Of a stretch of 64,000 nucleotides of DNA, positions 18,541 to 26,593 are shown piece after piece. The notes under the pieces were generated by a model. The model saw only the letters and a program-made list of their open reading frames with translations, ran no database searches and was not told where the DNA came from. Source of the stretch: Larsenimonas salina (GTDB taxonomy: Bacteria; Pseudomonadota; Gammaproteobacteria; Pseudomonadales; Halomonadaceae); assembly GCF_023736155.1 (NCBI RefSeq), contig NZ_JAMLJJ010000003.1:124001-188000 (forward strand). The letters run 5' to 3'. The translations under genes were made by a program, and so were the position numbers. Each line of letters begins with the position of its first letter. The stretch's first letter is position 1.

Positions 18541-19503
18541 GTGCATCATCGGACAGGCCAACACGCCATGATCACGTCCCGTCATGGCGAGGCCGGCCAA
18601 CGACACGCCGGTCTGTCACGGCGCCAGACACTGGCGGCGCTGCTCGCCCTCGGGCTGTGCCCGGGGGCGGTGCTTGCCGGTGCGCCCGAGTCGCCCCGGG
18701 TGGTGACGCTGTTTCAGGGCGCAACCGATACCGCGGTCGCGCTCGGGGTCATCCCGGTCGGGGCGGTGCTGTCCTGGCAGGACCCACCGGTCTACCCCTA
18801 CCTGCGCACCGCGCTTGCCGAGACGACCATCGTCGGCCTCGAGACCCAGCCAAGTCTTGAAGACATTGCCGTTTTATCCCCCACGGTGATCGTGGCGTCG
18901 CGCTTTCGCCACCAGCGCATCGCGCCGTTGCTGTCGCGCATCGCGCCGGTGGTGATGCTCGAGGACATCTACCGCTTCGATACCACGCTCGAGCGTATGG
19001 CGCAGGCCCTGACCCAACAGGCGCAGGCCGATCGGCTGATGGCGCAGTACCGCGCACGCGTGACCATGCTGCGAACGCGACTTGCCGCCCACTTCGGGCA
19101 GGCGTGGCCGCTGACGGTGTCGCTGATCGACATTCGCGCCGATCAGGTTCGAAGCTATCTGCCCGGAAGCTTTGCCGGCCGGGTTCTGAGCGATCTCGGC
19201 TTTCACTGGACCGAGACCGCCCGCACCGCCCACGGCATCCTCTTGAAGCTTGGCGGCGTCGAAAGCCTGCCGGCGCTCGATGCCGAGCTGTTTTTCGTCA
19301 TGCGCCACAGTGCCGGGCCGGCGGTTCGCGCCCATGAACAGCGCCTGATGACGCACCCGCTCTGGCAGCGCATGCGCGCGCCGAGCACGGGCCGCGTGTA
19401 CTCGGTCGACCCGGTGGCCTGGAGCCTGTCGGGCGGCATTCTGGGCGTGTTCGACCTGCTGGATTCGATCGAACGCCAGGTCGTGGAGGCCCGCGCCGCA
19501 TGA
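18541..19503 (+). CDS. cbrA: Periplasmic ferric-siderophore-binding protein, CbrA-like
   Basis: A 320-residue FecB/FhuD-type binding protein. The N-terminus holds SRRQTLAALLALGL followed by AVLAGAP, a twin-arginine-like signal with a signal-peptidase site; an internal ATG at 18568 is an alternative start. No lipobox is evident, although a Cys occurs in the hydrophobic stretch (LGLCPGAVLA). The mature part opens RVVTLFQGATDTAVALGV, like FhuD/CeuE proteins. It starts 10 bp after acsA and overlaps the permease by ATGA. It corresponds to CbrA of the achromobactin importer. Confidence 0.85.
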   Translation: MHHRTGQHAMITSRHGEAGQRHAGLSRRQTLAALLALGLCPGAVLAGAPESPRVVTLFQGATDTAVALGVIPVGAVLSWQDPPVYPYLRTALAETTIVGLETQPSLEDIAVLSPTVIVASRFRHQRIAPLLSRIAPVVMLEDIYRFDTTLERMAQALTQQAQADRLMAQYRARVTMLRTRLAAHFGQAWPLTVSLIDIRADQVRSYLPGSFAGRVLSDLGFHWTETARTAHGILLKLGGVESLPALDAELFFVMRHSAGPAVRAHEQRLMTHPLWQRMRAPSTGRVYSVDPVAWSLSGGILGVFDLLDSIERQVVEARAA

Positions 19504-20495
19504 GCACACGCGTTCGTCTGTCCCTGCTTGTGGCCGCGTTTCTGGTCGCGGCGCTGTCGAGCCTGATGGTCGGCGCCCACTGGATCGGCCCGGCAACGGC
19601 GCTCAAGGGCCTGATTGCCCCTGCCCCCGAGGCGGTCGATCAACTGATCGTTCGAAGCTCACGCCTGCCCCGTACGGTGGTCGCAATGGTCGTCGGCGCA
19701 AGCCTTGCCGTGGCCGGCGCCCTGATGCAGACCCTGACCCGCAACCCGCTCGCCTCACCGGGGCTTTTGGGCATCAACTCAGGCGCCACCTTCGCCGTGG
19801 TGCTTTTGGTCGCCTGGGCCGGAAGCGCCTCGCTTGCGGCGTGGTCACTGGGGGCCTTTCTCGGCGCGGCACTCGCGGCGGCGATTGTGTGGTGGGTCGC
19901 CATGCGCGGTGGCACCAGTACCCACGGCCCGCTGCGACTGGTATTGGCCGGCGCGGCGCTCTCGGCGCTGTTCACCGCGTTCAGTCAGGCGCTTCTGGTC
20001 ATCGACCAGCAGGGGCTCGATACAGTGCTGTTCTGGCTGGCGGGCGCCGTGGATGGCCGCGCGCCTTCAGAGCTTGCGCCGCTGATGGCGGTGGCGCTTG
20101 CCGCCGGGCTCGGCTGCATCCCCTTGACGCGGGCGATGAACGTGCTCGCCGCCGGCGAGTCGATGGCGCGCGGGCTCGGCATCAAGGTCCACCGGCTTCA
20201 GGCCCTGATGGTGGGGCTGGTGGTGGCGCTTTCCGGGGCGTCGGTGGCCATGGCCGGCAACATCACCTTCGTCGGGCTGATCGTGCCTCACATGGCGCGG
20301 CGGCTGTTGCCCGCCGATCACCGCATTTTTCTGCCCGGCTGCGCGCTGCTCGGCGCGACGCTGTTGATTGTGGCCGACGTCATTGGCCGAAGCGTCGCCC
20401 AGCCGCGGGAAATCCCGGTAGGCGTGATGACGGCCCTGATCGGCGCGCCGATGTTCATTGCGCTGCTGAACCGCCAGAGGTCTGCCCATGGCTGA
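19500..20495 (+). CDS. cbrB: FecCD-family siderophore permease, CbrB-like
   Basis: A 331-residue inner-membrane permease with about nine or ten hydrophobic helices. FecCD hallmarks are ASLAVAGALMQTLTRNPLAS near residue 65 and GNITFVGLIVPHMARRLL, the loop that contacts the ATPase, near 260. Its ATG overlaps the binding-protein stop (ATGA), and its end overlaps the second permease by 8 bp. Together with the next gene it should form the heterodimeric channel for the ferric siderophore. Confidence 0.92.
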   Translation: MSTRVRLSLLVAAFLVAALSSLMVGAHWIGPATALKGLIAPAPEAVDQLIVRSSRLPRTVVAMVVGASLAVAGALMQTLTRNPLASPGLLGINSGATFAVVLLVAWAGSASLAAWSLGAFLGAALAAAIVWWVAMRGGTSTHGPLRLVLAGAALSALFTAFSQALLVIDQQGLDTVLFWLAGAVDGRAPSELAPLMAVALAAGLGCIPLTRAMNVLAAGESMARGLGIKVHRLQALMVGLVVALSGASVAMAGNITFVGLIVPHMARRLLPADHRIFLPGCALLGATLLIVADVIGRSVAQPREIPVGVMTALIGAPMFIALLNRQRSAHG

Positions 20496-21513
20496 GCGTG
20501 TCCTTCGAAGACCGGGCTTTTCCCGCCGGCTCGACCTGGCCCCGTGGCGCCGGGTGCTGATGGTTGCGCTGGTGCTTCTGGCCGTGGCGGCAGGCTCCCT
20601 TGCCACCGGCAAGGTGCCGCTCGGGCGCGAGCAGCTTCTGGCGCTTCTCGAGGGCACACACAGCCCCGTTCGCGTTATCGTGCTGGAGCTCAGACTGCCG
20701 CGGCTGGTGCTCGGGGCGCTGGTCGGCGGTTTGCTGGCGCTGTCGGGGTGGCTTTTCCAGCAGATCATGCGCAACGCGCTCGCCTCGCCGGACATTCTGG
20801 GCGTCACCAGCGGCGCAAGTGCCGCGGCGGTCAGTTATCTGGCGTGGCTTGCGGTGCCGCTGGGCGCCTGGGGCGTACCGTTTGCCGCCATGGCCGGCGC
20901 CGTGGGCGCGGCCGGGCTGATCTACGCGCTGGCCTGGTCACGCGGGGTGACGCCGATCCGGCTGGTGTTGACCGGCATCGGGGTCTCGGCTGCACTCGGG
21001 GCGGTGACCACCTTCGTGCTGGCGTTCAGCCCGTTGACCACCACGCTGTCGGCCTATGTCTGGCTGACCGGAAGCGTCTACGGGGCCAACTGGCACGATG
21101 TCGGCACACTCGCCCTGTGGGCGGTCGTTTTGATCCTGCCGCTTGCGATCAAGATGCGCTTTGCAGTACTGGCCGCGCTGGATGACGCCCTCGCCACCGG
21201 CCTCGGCGTTCGCGTCCAGCGCCAGCGGGCGGTGCTTTTGGCGCTGGCGGCCGCGATGGCGGGCGTGGCGATCGCGGCCGGCGGGGCATTCGCCTTTGTC
21301 GGGTTGATCGCCCCGCATCTGGCCCGGCGCGTCTCGAGCGCGGTCGGAGCGTCGCAGGCCGTGCTGTCGGTGCTGTGGGGGTCGCTTTTGGTGGTGTGCG
21401 CCGACTGGATTGCGCGTACGGTATTTCTGCCGCTGGATCTACCGGCGGGCATTTTTGTCGCGGCGCTCGGGGCGCCGTTCTTTCTCTGGTTATTGCTGCG
21501 CGAGGCACGGTGA
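20488..21513 (+). CDS. cbrC: FecCD-family siderophore permease, CbrC-like
   Basis: A 341-residue partner permease. LSGWLFQQIMRNALASPDIL near residue 85 and GAFAFVGLIAPHLARRV near 265 are the two FecCD signatures. The N-terminus is basic (RVLRRPGFSRR) before the first membrane helix. The gene overlaps cbrB by 8 bp and is followed 4 bp later by the ATPase, so the stoichiometric subunits are coupled in translation. Confidence 0.92.
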   Translation: MAERVLRRPGFSRRLDLAPWRRVLMVALVLLAVAAGSLATGKVPLGREQLLALLEGTHSPVRVIVLELRLPRLVLGALVGGLLALSGWLFQQIMRNALASPDILGVTSGASAAAVSYLAWLAVPLGAWGVPFAAMAGAVGAAGLIYALAWSRGVTPIRLVLTGIGVSAALGAVTTFVLAFSPLTTTLSAYVWLTGSVYGANWHDVGTLALWAVVLILPLAIKMRFAVLAALDDALATGLGVRVQRQRAVLLALAAAMAGVAIAAGGAFAFVGLIAPHLARRVSSAVGASQAVLSVLWGSLLVVCADWIARTVFLPLDLPAGIFVAALGAPFFLWLLLREAR

Positions 21514-21517
21514 GGTC

Positions 21518-22309
21518 ATGGCAACGGTAGCGGCCCACAACGTGAGCGTGGGGTATCAAAAACAGCGCATTCTCGATCAATTGAGCGTCGATCTGCCCGA
21601 GGGGCAGATCTCGGTGCTGGTGGGCAGCAACGGCTGCGGCAAGAGCACGCTTTTAAAGACGCTCGCTCGGCTCATGTCGCCCTGGTCCGGCCAGGTGCTG
21701 CTCGATGGAACCGCCATTCATGAGCTGCCGACGCAGACCGTCGCGCGGCGCCTTGCGCTGTTGCCCCAGCACCCGGTCGCGCCCGAGGGCATCACCGTGC
21801 GCCAGCTGGTCAGCCTCGGCCGCCACCCGCATCAAAGCTGGTTCGAGCAGTGGCGCGAGGAGGACGAGCGCTGCGTCGAGGAGGCACTTGCCCACACCGG
21901 GCTTTCGGAGCTTTCCGAGCGCGGGGTGGATACGCTCTCGGGCGGTCAGCGCCAGCGCGCGTGGATCGCGCTGACGGTCGCCCAGAATACGCCGCTGCTG
22001 CTGCTCGACGAGCCGACGTCGTTTCTCGATCTGACCCACCAGATGGAAGTGCTGGAGCTTTTACAGACGCTTAACCGGGATCAGGGCAAGACCGTGGTGA
22101 TGGTTTTGCACGACCTCAATCTGGCCGCGCGCTACGCCGACCACATCGTGGCCATCAAGGAAGGCCGAGTGCATGCGCAGGGCACGCCTGCCGAGATTTT
22201 CACCGCCGAACGGATTCATGAGGTGTTTGGATTATCATGTCGCATCATTACCGACCCCTATTTCAATACGCCCCTGTGCATCCCGTTCGGCGCCGGGTTC
22301 CCCGCGTGA
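21518..22309 (+). CDS. cbrD: Siderophore ABC transporter ATPase, CbrD/FecE-like
   Basis: A 263-residue ATPase from the ATG at 21518, 4 bp after the permease stop; upstream in-frame codons lie inside cbrC and are not used. Walker A is GSNGCGKST ending at residue 44, the Q-loop is LLPQHP, the signature is LSGGQRQR from 140, Walker B is LLLDEP at 161-166 and the H-loop is VLHDLN. It powers uptake through the two FecCD permeases. Its stop overlaps a GTG start of the next gene as GTGA. Confidence 0.94.
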   Translation: MATVAAHNVSVGYQKQRILDQLSVDLPEGQISVLVGSNGCGKSTLLKTLARLMSPWSGQVLLDGTAIHELPTQTVARRLALLPQHPVAPEGITVRQLVSLGRHPHQSWFEQWREEDERCVEEALAHTGLSELSERGVDTLSGGQRQRAWIALTVAQNTPLLLLDEPTSFLDLTHQMEVLELLQTLNRDQGKTVVMVLHDLNLAARYADHIVAIKEGRVHAQGTPAEIFTAERIHEVFGLSCRIITDPYFNTPLCIPFGAGFPA

Positions 22310-23106
22310 CCCGGCGGCTGGAACACACGCCGAGCCCCGATGACCCGGGGTTCACCCACGCGCAGCGCACGTTTCTGACCGAGACGCTTCGGCTCACGCC
22401 GCTTGGGCAGGCCGACGAGACCGCGATGACGGTTCGTGATCTGTGTGACCCGGCCCAGTGCGCAAGGGCGCTGGACGCCCTCGCCCCGCGCATTGGAGCG
22501 CCGAGTCGACGGGTGGCGGCCTCGCTTCTCGGCAAGCGTCTGTCGTTTCTGTTGACCGGTGCCTGCCTCTACGCGCTTTCTGCCTGCAACCGGGCGCTTG
22601 TGGTATCGCCGGACTCGTGTCTGATCGAACTGAGTCACGACGGCACACGCTGGGTATCGAGCCTTCCGTTGACCGACACCCATGGAACGCCGCTGCCCGG
22701 CGAGGCCGAGCGCGGCCCGGCGCGGGACCGGGTCATCGAGCGGCTATTTACCGAGGTGATCGCGCCGCTCTGGCAGAGCTTTCATGAGGCAAGCGGCGTG
22801 CCGCCGCGCATGCTGTGGGAAAATACCGCCGTGCGGGTGTACTCGCTTTACGAGCGGCGTCTTGATCAACTCACCGATCCAGCCGACCGGGCGCGCTGTA
22901 AGGCCGATTTCGACCGGCTCCTCACCGCGCCGGCGGCGCTCTTTGGGGCACCGTTCAATCCCATTGCCCGCTTTCATCACGCGCCGGTCACGCTGTGCGA
23001 CGGCCAAAAGCAGCGCTACCGAAAGACCTGCTGCCTGTACTTTCAGGCAACCCACCCGGCCGAGTACTGCCAGAGCTGCCCGCTGCTCAAGCCCTTGTCC
23101 GCGTGA
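22306..23106 (+). CDS. FhuF-like ferric-siderophore reductase
   Basis: About 266 residues from a GTG at 22306 that overlaps the ATPase stop (GTGA); an ATG at 22237 lies deep inside the ATPase gene and is less likely. The C-terminus carries KTCCLYF and YCQSCPLL, giving Cys242-Cys243, Cys255 and Cys258. This resembles the unusual 2Fe-2S site of FhuF (CC-x10-C-x2-C) but with eleven spacer residues. FhuF-type proteins reduce the imported ferric chelate in the cytosol to release Fe2+. Position directly after the importer supports that role. Confidence 0.84.
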   Translation: MTRRLEHTPSPDDPGFTHAQRTFLTETLRLTPLGQADETAMTVRDLCDPAQCARALDALAPRIGAPSRRVAASLLGKRLSFLLTGACLYALSACNRALVVSPDSCLIELSHDGTRWVSSLPLTDTHGTPLPGEAERGPARDRVIERLFTEVIAPLWQSFHEASGVPPRMLWENTAVRVYSLYERRLDQLTDPADRARCKADFDRLLTAPAALFGAPFNPIARFHHAPVTLCDGQKQRYRKTCCLYFQATHPAEYCQSCPLLKPLSA

Positions 23107-23136
23107 GCTGGCTCCCCTTTCGAACGTGAGGTACCG

Positions 23137-23772
23137 ATGAGCTATCAGATCGCCCCGCGCGTAGGCCTTGACCCTGACCTGATCGAGGCCTGGCGCCAGG
23201 TGCCGACCTCAACTCTCGGCCACCTGACCCACGAAGGCTACCTGCACGGCCTGCGCCCGCTGGGCGACGGCCGAGCGCTTACGGGCCCGGCGCTGACGGT
23301 TGAACTCGACGCCCGCGACAGTCGCGTGCTGCGTGAGGCGCTGATCATGGCGCAGCCCGGCGACGTGCTGGTGGTGCTCGACCATGACCGGCATCTCGGG
23401 CGGGCCTGCTTCGGCGAATTACGCGCGCTGGCCGCCGAGGTCAAGGGGCTCGCGGGCGTGGTCGTCATCGGCCATCTGACCGATGTGGCCGCCCTTCGCT
23501 CGATGCGCCTGCCGCTGTATCACCTGGGCGTCAGCGCCCTGACCATTCACGCTCAAACGCGCTTTGGGCGCCTCAACGCGCCCTTGGCGGTCGGTGACAT
23601 TCACATCGCCCCCGGTGATCTGATGCACGGTGACGACGACGGGCTGTTTACGCTTTCGCCCGAGCGCGCGAAAGTACTGCTTCCGGCCGCGCTCGAGCAG
23701 GAAGCGCTGGATCGTACACGCCGCGCGGAGCTTCTGGCCAAGCGCCGCGCCTCGGCCAGCGCATCGACGTAA
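23137..23772 (+). CDS. RraA-like / HMG-aldolase-family protein at the end of the siderophore operon
   Basis: A 211-residue protein of the RraA / 4-hydroxy-4-methyl-2-oxoglutarate aldolase family. GDVLVVLDHDRHLGRACFGE and LAGVVVIGHLTDVAALRS align with the phosphate/substrate loop and the usual G-x-x-R-D motif. The Arg before the catalytic Asp is replaced by Thr (HLTD), so ordinary aldolase chemistry is doubtful. PLYHLGVSALTIH and GDLMHGDDDGL are typical later motifs. It starts 30 bp after the reductase, with its own ribosome site (GTGAGGT). I know of no described role for this family in siderophore loci. It might handle an oxo-acid building block, or regulate. Confidence 0.75.
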   Translation: MSYQIAPRVGLDPDLIEAWRQVPTSTLGHLTHEGYLHGLRPLGDGRALTGPALTVELDARDSRVLREALIMAQPGDVLVVLDHDRHLGRACFGELRALAAEVKGLAGVVVIGHLTDVAALRSMRLPLYHLGVSALTIHAQTRFGRLNAPLAVGDIHIAPGDLMHGDDDGLFTLSPERAKVLLPAALEQEALDRTRRAELLAKRRASASAST

Positions 23773-23784
23773 CGGGTCATACAT

Positions 23785-23870
23785 GACCCTCTGATCACAG
23801 TCACATAACCCTCTGACCACAATCACACAACCCTCTGACCACAATCACACAACCCTCTAACCACACTCCA
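23785..23870 (+). repeat. 22-bp tandem repeat, about 3.9 copies, before a GST gene
   Basis: Unit AACCCTCTGACCACAATCAC plus AC. Copies begin at 23785 (variant), 23807 and 23829 (identical), with a degenerate one at 23851 that ends just before the GST ribosome site. The 22-bp period puts each copy on the same helix face. Confidence 0.93.
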
Positions 23871-23881
23871 AGGAAAAGACC

Positions 23882-24499
23882 ATGAAACTCTGGGGACGTG
23901 CCAATTCCACCAACGTACGCAAGGCGCTGTGGTGCGCCTTCGAGCTCGAGCTCACGCCCGAGCACATCGAGGTGGGCGGCGCCTTTGGCGGCGTGGATAC
24001 GCCCGAGTACCGAGCAATGAATCCGAACGGGCTGGTGCCGTGCCTCGAGGACGGCGCGCTGGTGCTGTGGGAATCCAACACCATCGTGCGCTACCTTGCC
24101 CGGCAGTACGGCGCGGCGCCGTTTACGCCGGACAGCGCGGCCGCGTGGGCAGAAGCCGAGAAATGGATGGACTGGGTCTCACTCGCCTTTGCCGAGCCGT
24201 TCAAGCAGCTCTTTTGGAACCAAGTGCGGCAAACACCGGAGACCCGCGACAGTGAAGCAATGGAGCGGGGCCGGCTCGAGTGCGCACGGCTGATGGGCAT
24301 CGCCGATGACGCCCTTGCAACGCGTGCCTTTCTGGCCGGCGACACGCTGACGGTGGCTGACATTCCGCTGGGGTGTCTGGCGTATGCGTGGTTTTCGATG
24401 CCGATCGAGCGGCCCGAGCTTTCGCACCTGGCGGCCTGGTACGCGCGCCTCTCCGCCCGGCCCGCGTTCCAGCGCGGCGTCATGACACCACTGACCTGA
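23882..24499 (+). CDS. Glutathione S-transferase family protein
   Basis: A 205-residue cytosolic GST. The thioredoxin-fold N-terminal half includes NPNGLVPCLEDGALVLWESN, with the cis-Pro and Glu-Ser glutathione-binding residues. The all-helical C-terminal half contains GDTLTVADIPLG, the N-capping box of the family. Ser/Asn near residue 9 (RANSTNVRK) is the likely thiol-activating position. The substrate is unknown. An AAGGAAAAG ribosome site directly follows the tandem repeat, so the repeat lies in its leader or promoter. No terminator is seen between it and the convergent macro-domain gene. Confidence 0.9.
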   Translation: MKLWGRANSTNVRKALWCAFELELTPEHIEVGGAFGGVDTPEYRAMNPNGLVPCLEDGALVLWESNTIVRYLARQYGAAPFTPDSAAAWAEAEKWMDWVSLAFAEPFKQLFWNQVRQTPETRDSEAMERGRLECARLMGIADDALATRAFLAGDTLTVADIPLGCLAYAWFSMPIERPELSHLAAWYARLSARPAFQRGVMTPLT

Positions 24500-24522
24500 C
24501 GCCGGCCCGCAGCTACTAGCGC

Positions 24523-25074
24523 TCACTCAGTAGTGCGTGTGACCTCATCGAACACCGCCTGAAATGCCCGGGCATCCGCGTCACTGAAAAAGCACAGCGT
24601 AACCTGAAGCTCAGGGTAGTTCGGCAGGTTTTCTGCCATCACATTGCATACGATGCGAGCGGCCGCCTCGAACGGGTAGCCGTAGATGCCGGTGGAAATG
24701 GCGGGAAACGCAAGGCTCGTGCAGCCGTGGTCAGCGGCAAGCGCCAGGCTCTTGCGGTAACAGTTCGCGAGTAGATGCGACTTGTCTTTCGTTTTGGCGT
24801 AGACGGGGCCAACGGTATGAATCACGTAGCGCGCCGGCAGCGAAAAGCCCGGCGTCAACGCGACCTCGCCATCGGGCAGGCCATCCGGCCAGTGCTCTCG
24901 ACGCACCTTCTTGCAGGCCTCGAGCAGTTCAGGCCCGGCCGCGCGATGAATCGCGCCGTCAACGCCACCGCCGCCCATCAGGGAGTGGTTAGCGGCGTTG
25001 ACGATCGCATCGACCTCAAGGCGCGTGATGTCGCCGGTCATCCAGTTCAGTTGGTTCGTCCATGCCGTACTCAT
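24523..25074 (-). CDS. Macro-domain O-acetyl-ADP-ribose deacetylase, YmdB-like
   Basis: A 183-residue macro domain. VDAIVNAANHSLMGGGGVDG (residues about 21-40) is the ADP-ribose-binding loop with the catalytic Asn-Asn-Asp/Gly pattern. YVIHTVGPVY and FPAISTGIYGYPFEAAA are the other two conserved strands and the phosphate loop. Family members remove ADP-ribose from Glu/Asp side chains or deacetylate O-acetyl-ADP-ribose; E. coli YmdB also modulates RNase III. The gene is monocistronic on the minus strand with 102 bp to the next gene. Confidence 0.92.
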   Translation of the reverse strand: MSTAWTNQLNWMTGDITRLEVDAIVNAANHSLMGGGGVDGAIHRAAGPELLEACKKVRREHWPDGLPDGEVALTPGFSLPARYVIHTVGPVYAKTKDKSHLLANCYRKSLALAADHGCTSLAFPAISTGIYGYPFEAAARIVCNVMAENLPNYPELQVTLCFFSDADARAFQAVFDEVTRTTE

Positions 25075-25176
25075 GAGGCGCTCCTGTGCGTTATCTGAAA
25101 ACGGCCCCGGCCAGGGCCTGTCTTCGGTCTAGTCGACACAGGCGCGCGCCGCCACCGCGCACGGCCTTGAGGCGTG

Positions 25177-26376
25177 TCAGTGCGCCTCGACCGCAGAACG
25201 CCCCTTGATGAACGACCGCGCAAGCATCAAATACGCCACCGACGCGCACGCCGCCATCGCCAGCACAATCGCCTCAAGCGAGTGCGGAAGCACCGCCGAC
25301 AGCCCGCTCAAAAGCCCGGCGATGCCGAACTGGGCCGAGCCCAAAAGCGCAGCGGCCGTGCCGCCACTAGTGGGGAAGAATTCCAGAAAGCAGGCCTGAA
25401 TATTGGGCGTGATGGCCCCCATCGAGCCGATGGTCAGCATCATCGCCGGCAGGAAGGCGACCAGCGGCCAATCCATGAAGGCCGCGACGACCAAAAGCAC
25501 CATGCCGACCGCCTGACAGCACGTGGCCAGCTGGAGGATGCGAAGCGAAGGCAGGCGCGACAGCAGCACCCGGTTCAGGATGTTGAATACCAGCATGGTG
25601 ACGATGTTGGCCGCGAACAGCATCGAAAACGTGGCTGGCGTCTGCTCGAAGTGGCCCTGATAGATCAGCGAGGCGTAGGTGATGAACATCATCATCATCG
25701 AAAACGAGGCGGCCTGCCAGACGATGAACGGCAGCGCCGGCCGGGTTGAGAGCACCAGCTTATAGCGCGCAAGCAGGCTCATCTGCGGGCTCTTGGCACG
25801 CGAGACCTTGCCCTTGCCGGTAAAGATCACCCGCGCCAGCAGCGGCACCAGCAGCAGCGCATACGCCGCAAGCACGTAGAAAATATAGTGCCACGAGCCG
25901 AGCGCGAGAATCGTGCTGCCCACACTCGGCGCCACCCCCGGCGCCAACACCATGATGAAGCCCATCATCGAAAAGAGCTTCGCCGCGTCGCGCCCGGCCA
26001 CGCGGTCACGCACCAGCGCCGGCACCGACACCAATGTCCAGCCGGCGCCAAAGGCCTGGATCGCCCGCCCACCGAGCAGCACATCAAGCGATTCGGCCTG
26101 GCCGATAATGAGGCTCGCCACGGCAAAGATCACCAGCCCGCTCATCAGAATGCGCTGACGCCCGAAGCGATCCGACAGGGCCCCGCCGATCAGTTGGCCG
26201 AAGGCCATCGCGAACACATACACCGACACGCTCAGAGAGACCGCCTGCTGGGAGACCCCGAGCGAGTCACCGATGGCCGGAAACGCCGGCAGATAGGTAT
26301 CCATGGAAAACGGGCCCAGCATCATGGTCAGCGCCAGGCTCAACACCACAATGAAGGGCGTCTTGGAGTGGGACAT
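25177..26376 (-). CDS. Bcr/CflA-type multidrug MFS exporter
   Basis: A 12-TM DHA1 transporter of about 399 residues from the ATG at 26376; an upstream in-frame ATG at 26424 would add 16 residues unusual for the family. The N-terminus MLGPFSMDTYLPAFPAIG is the Bcr/CflA TM1 signature. GALSDRFGRQRILMSG is motif A, and GAGWTLVSVPALVRDR lies in TM4. Members export bicyclomycin, chloramphenicol or dipeptides by proton antiport. The substrate is unknown here. It is divergent from the SDR gene at 26594; the 217-bp gap should hold both promoters. Confidence 0.9.
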   Translation of the reverse strand: MSHSKTPFIVVLSLALTMMLGPFSMDTYLPAFPAIGDSLGVSQQAVSLSVSVYVFAMAFGQLIGGALSDRFGRQRILMSGLVIFAVASLIIGQAESLDVLLGGRAIQAFGAGWTLVSVPALVRDRVAGRDAAKLFSMMGFIMVLAPGVAPSVGSTILALGSWHYIFYVLAAYALLLVPLLARVIFTGKGKVSRAKSPQMSLLARYKLVLSTRPALPFIVWQAASFSMMMMFITYASLIYQGHFEQTPATFSMLFAANIVTMLVFNILNRVLLSRLPSLRILQLATCCQAVGMVLLVVAAFMDWPLVAFLPAMMLTIGSMGAITPNIQACFLEFFPTSGGTAAALLGSAQFGIAGLLSGLSAVLPHSLEAIVLAMAACASVAYLMLARSFIKGRSAVEAH

Positions 26377-26593
26377 GAGAACTCGCAGTGAAATGGCTAA
26401 TTTGATTGATAAAGTCAACGACATGATACCGGCCTATCACGCGTTCGGCTAGCCGCTCCGGGCCTGGATCACAGGGGGCGCTTGCGTCGAACCATGAGGG
26501 CGACTATCCCTTAGGGGTGAGCAAACGCTCATAACTAAAGTCTAAATGCGATGCGCAGGATGCGCATCACTTAACCGATCAGGGAGATCGATC

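Noticed and set aside
7317-23772. Staphyloferrin B (sbn) locus
   Set aside because: Families overlap, but sbnA and sbnB are absent, the gene order is that of acs-cbr, and an ABC importer is fused to the operon as in achromobactin loci.
23785-23870. CRISPR array
   Set aside because: Copies are directly adjacent with no unique spacers, and no cas gene is present.
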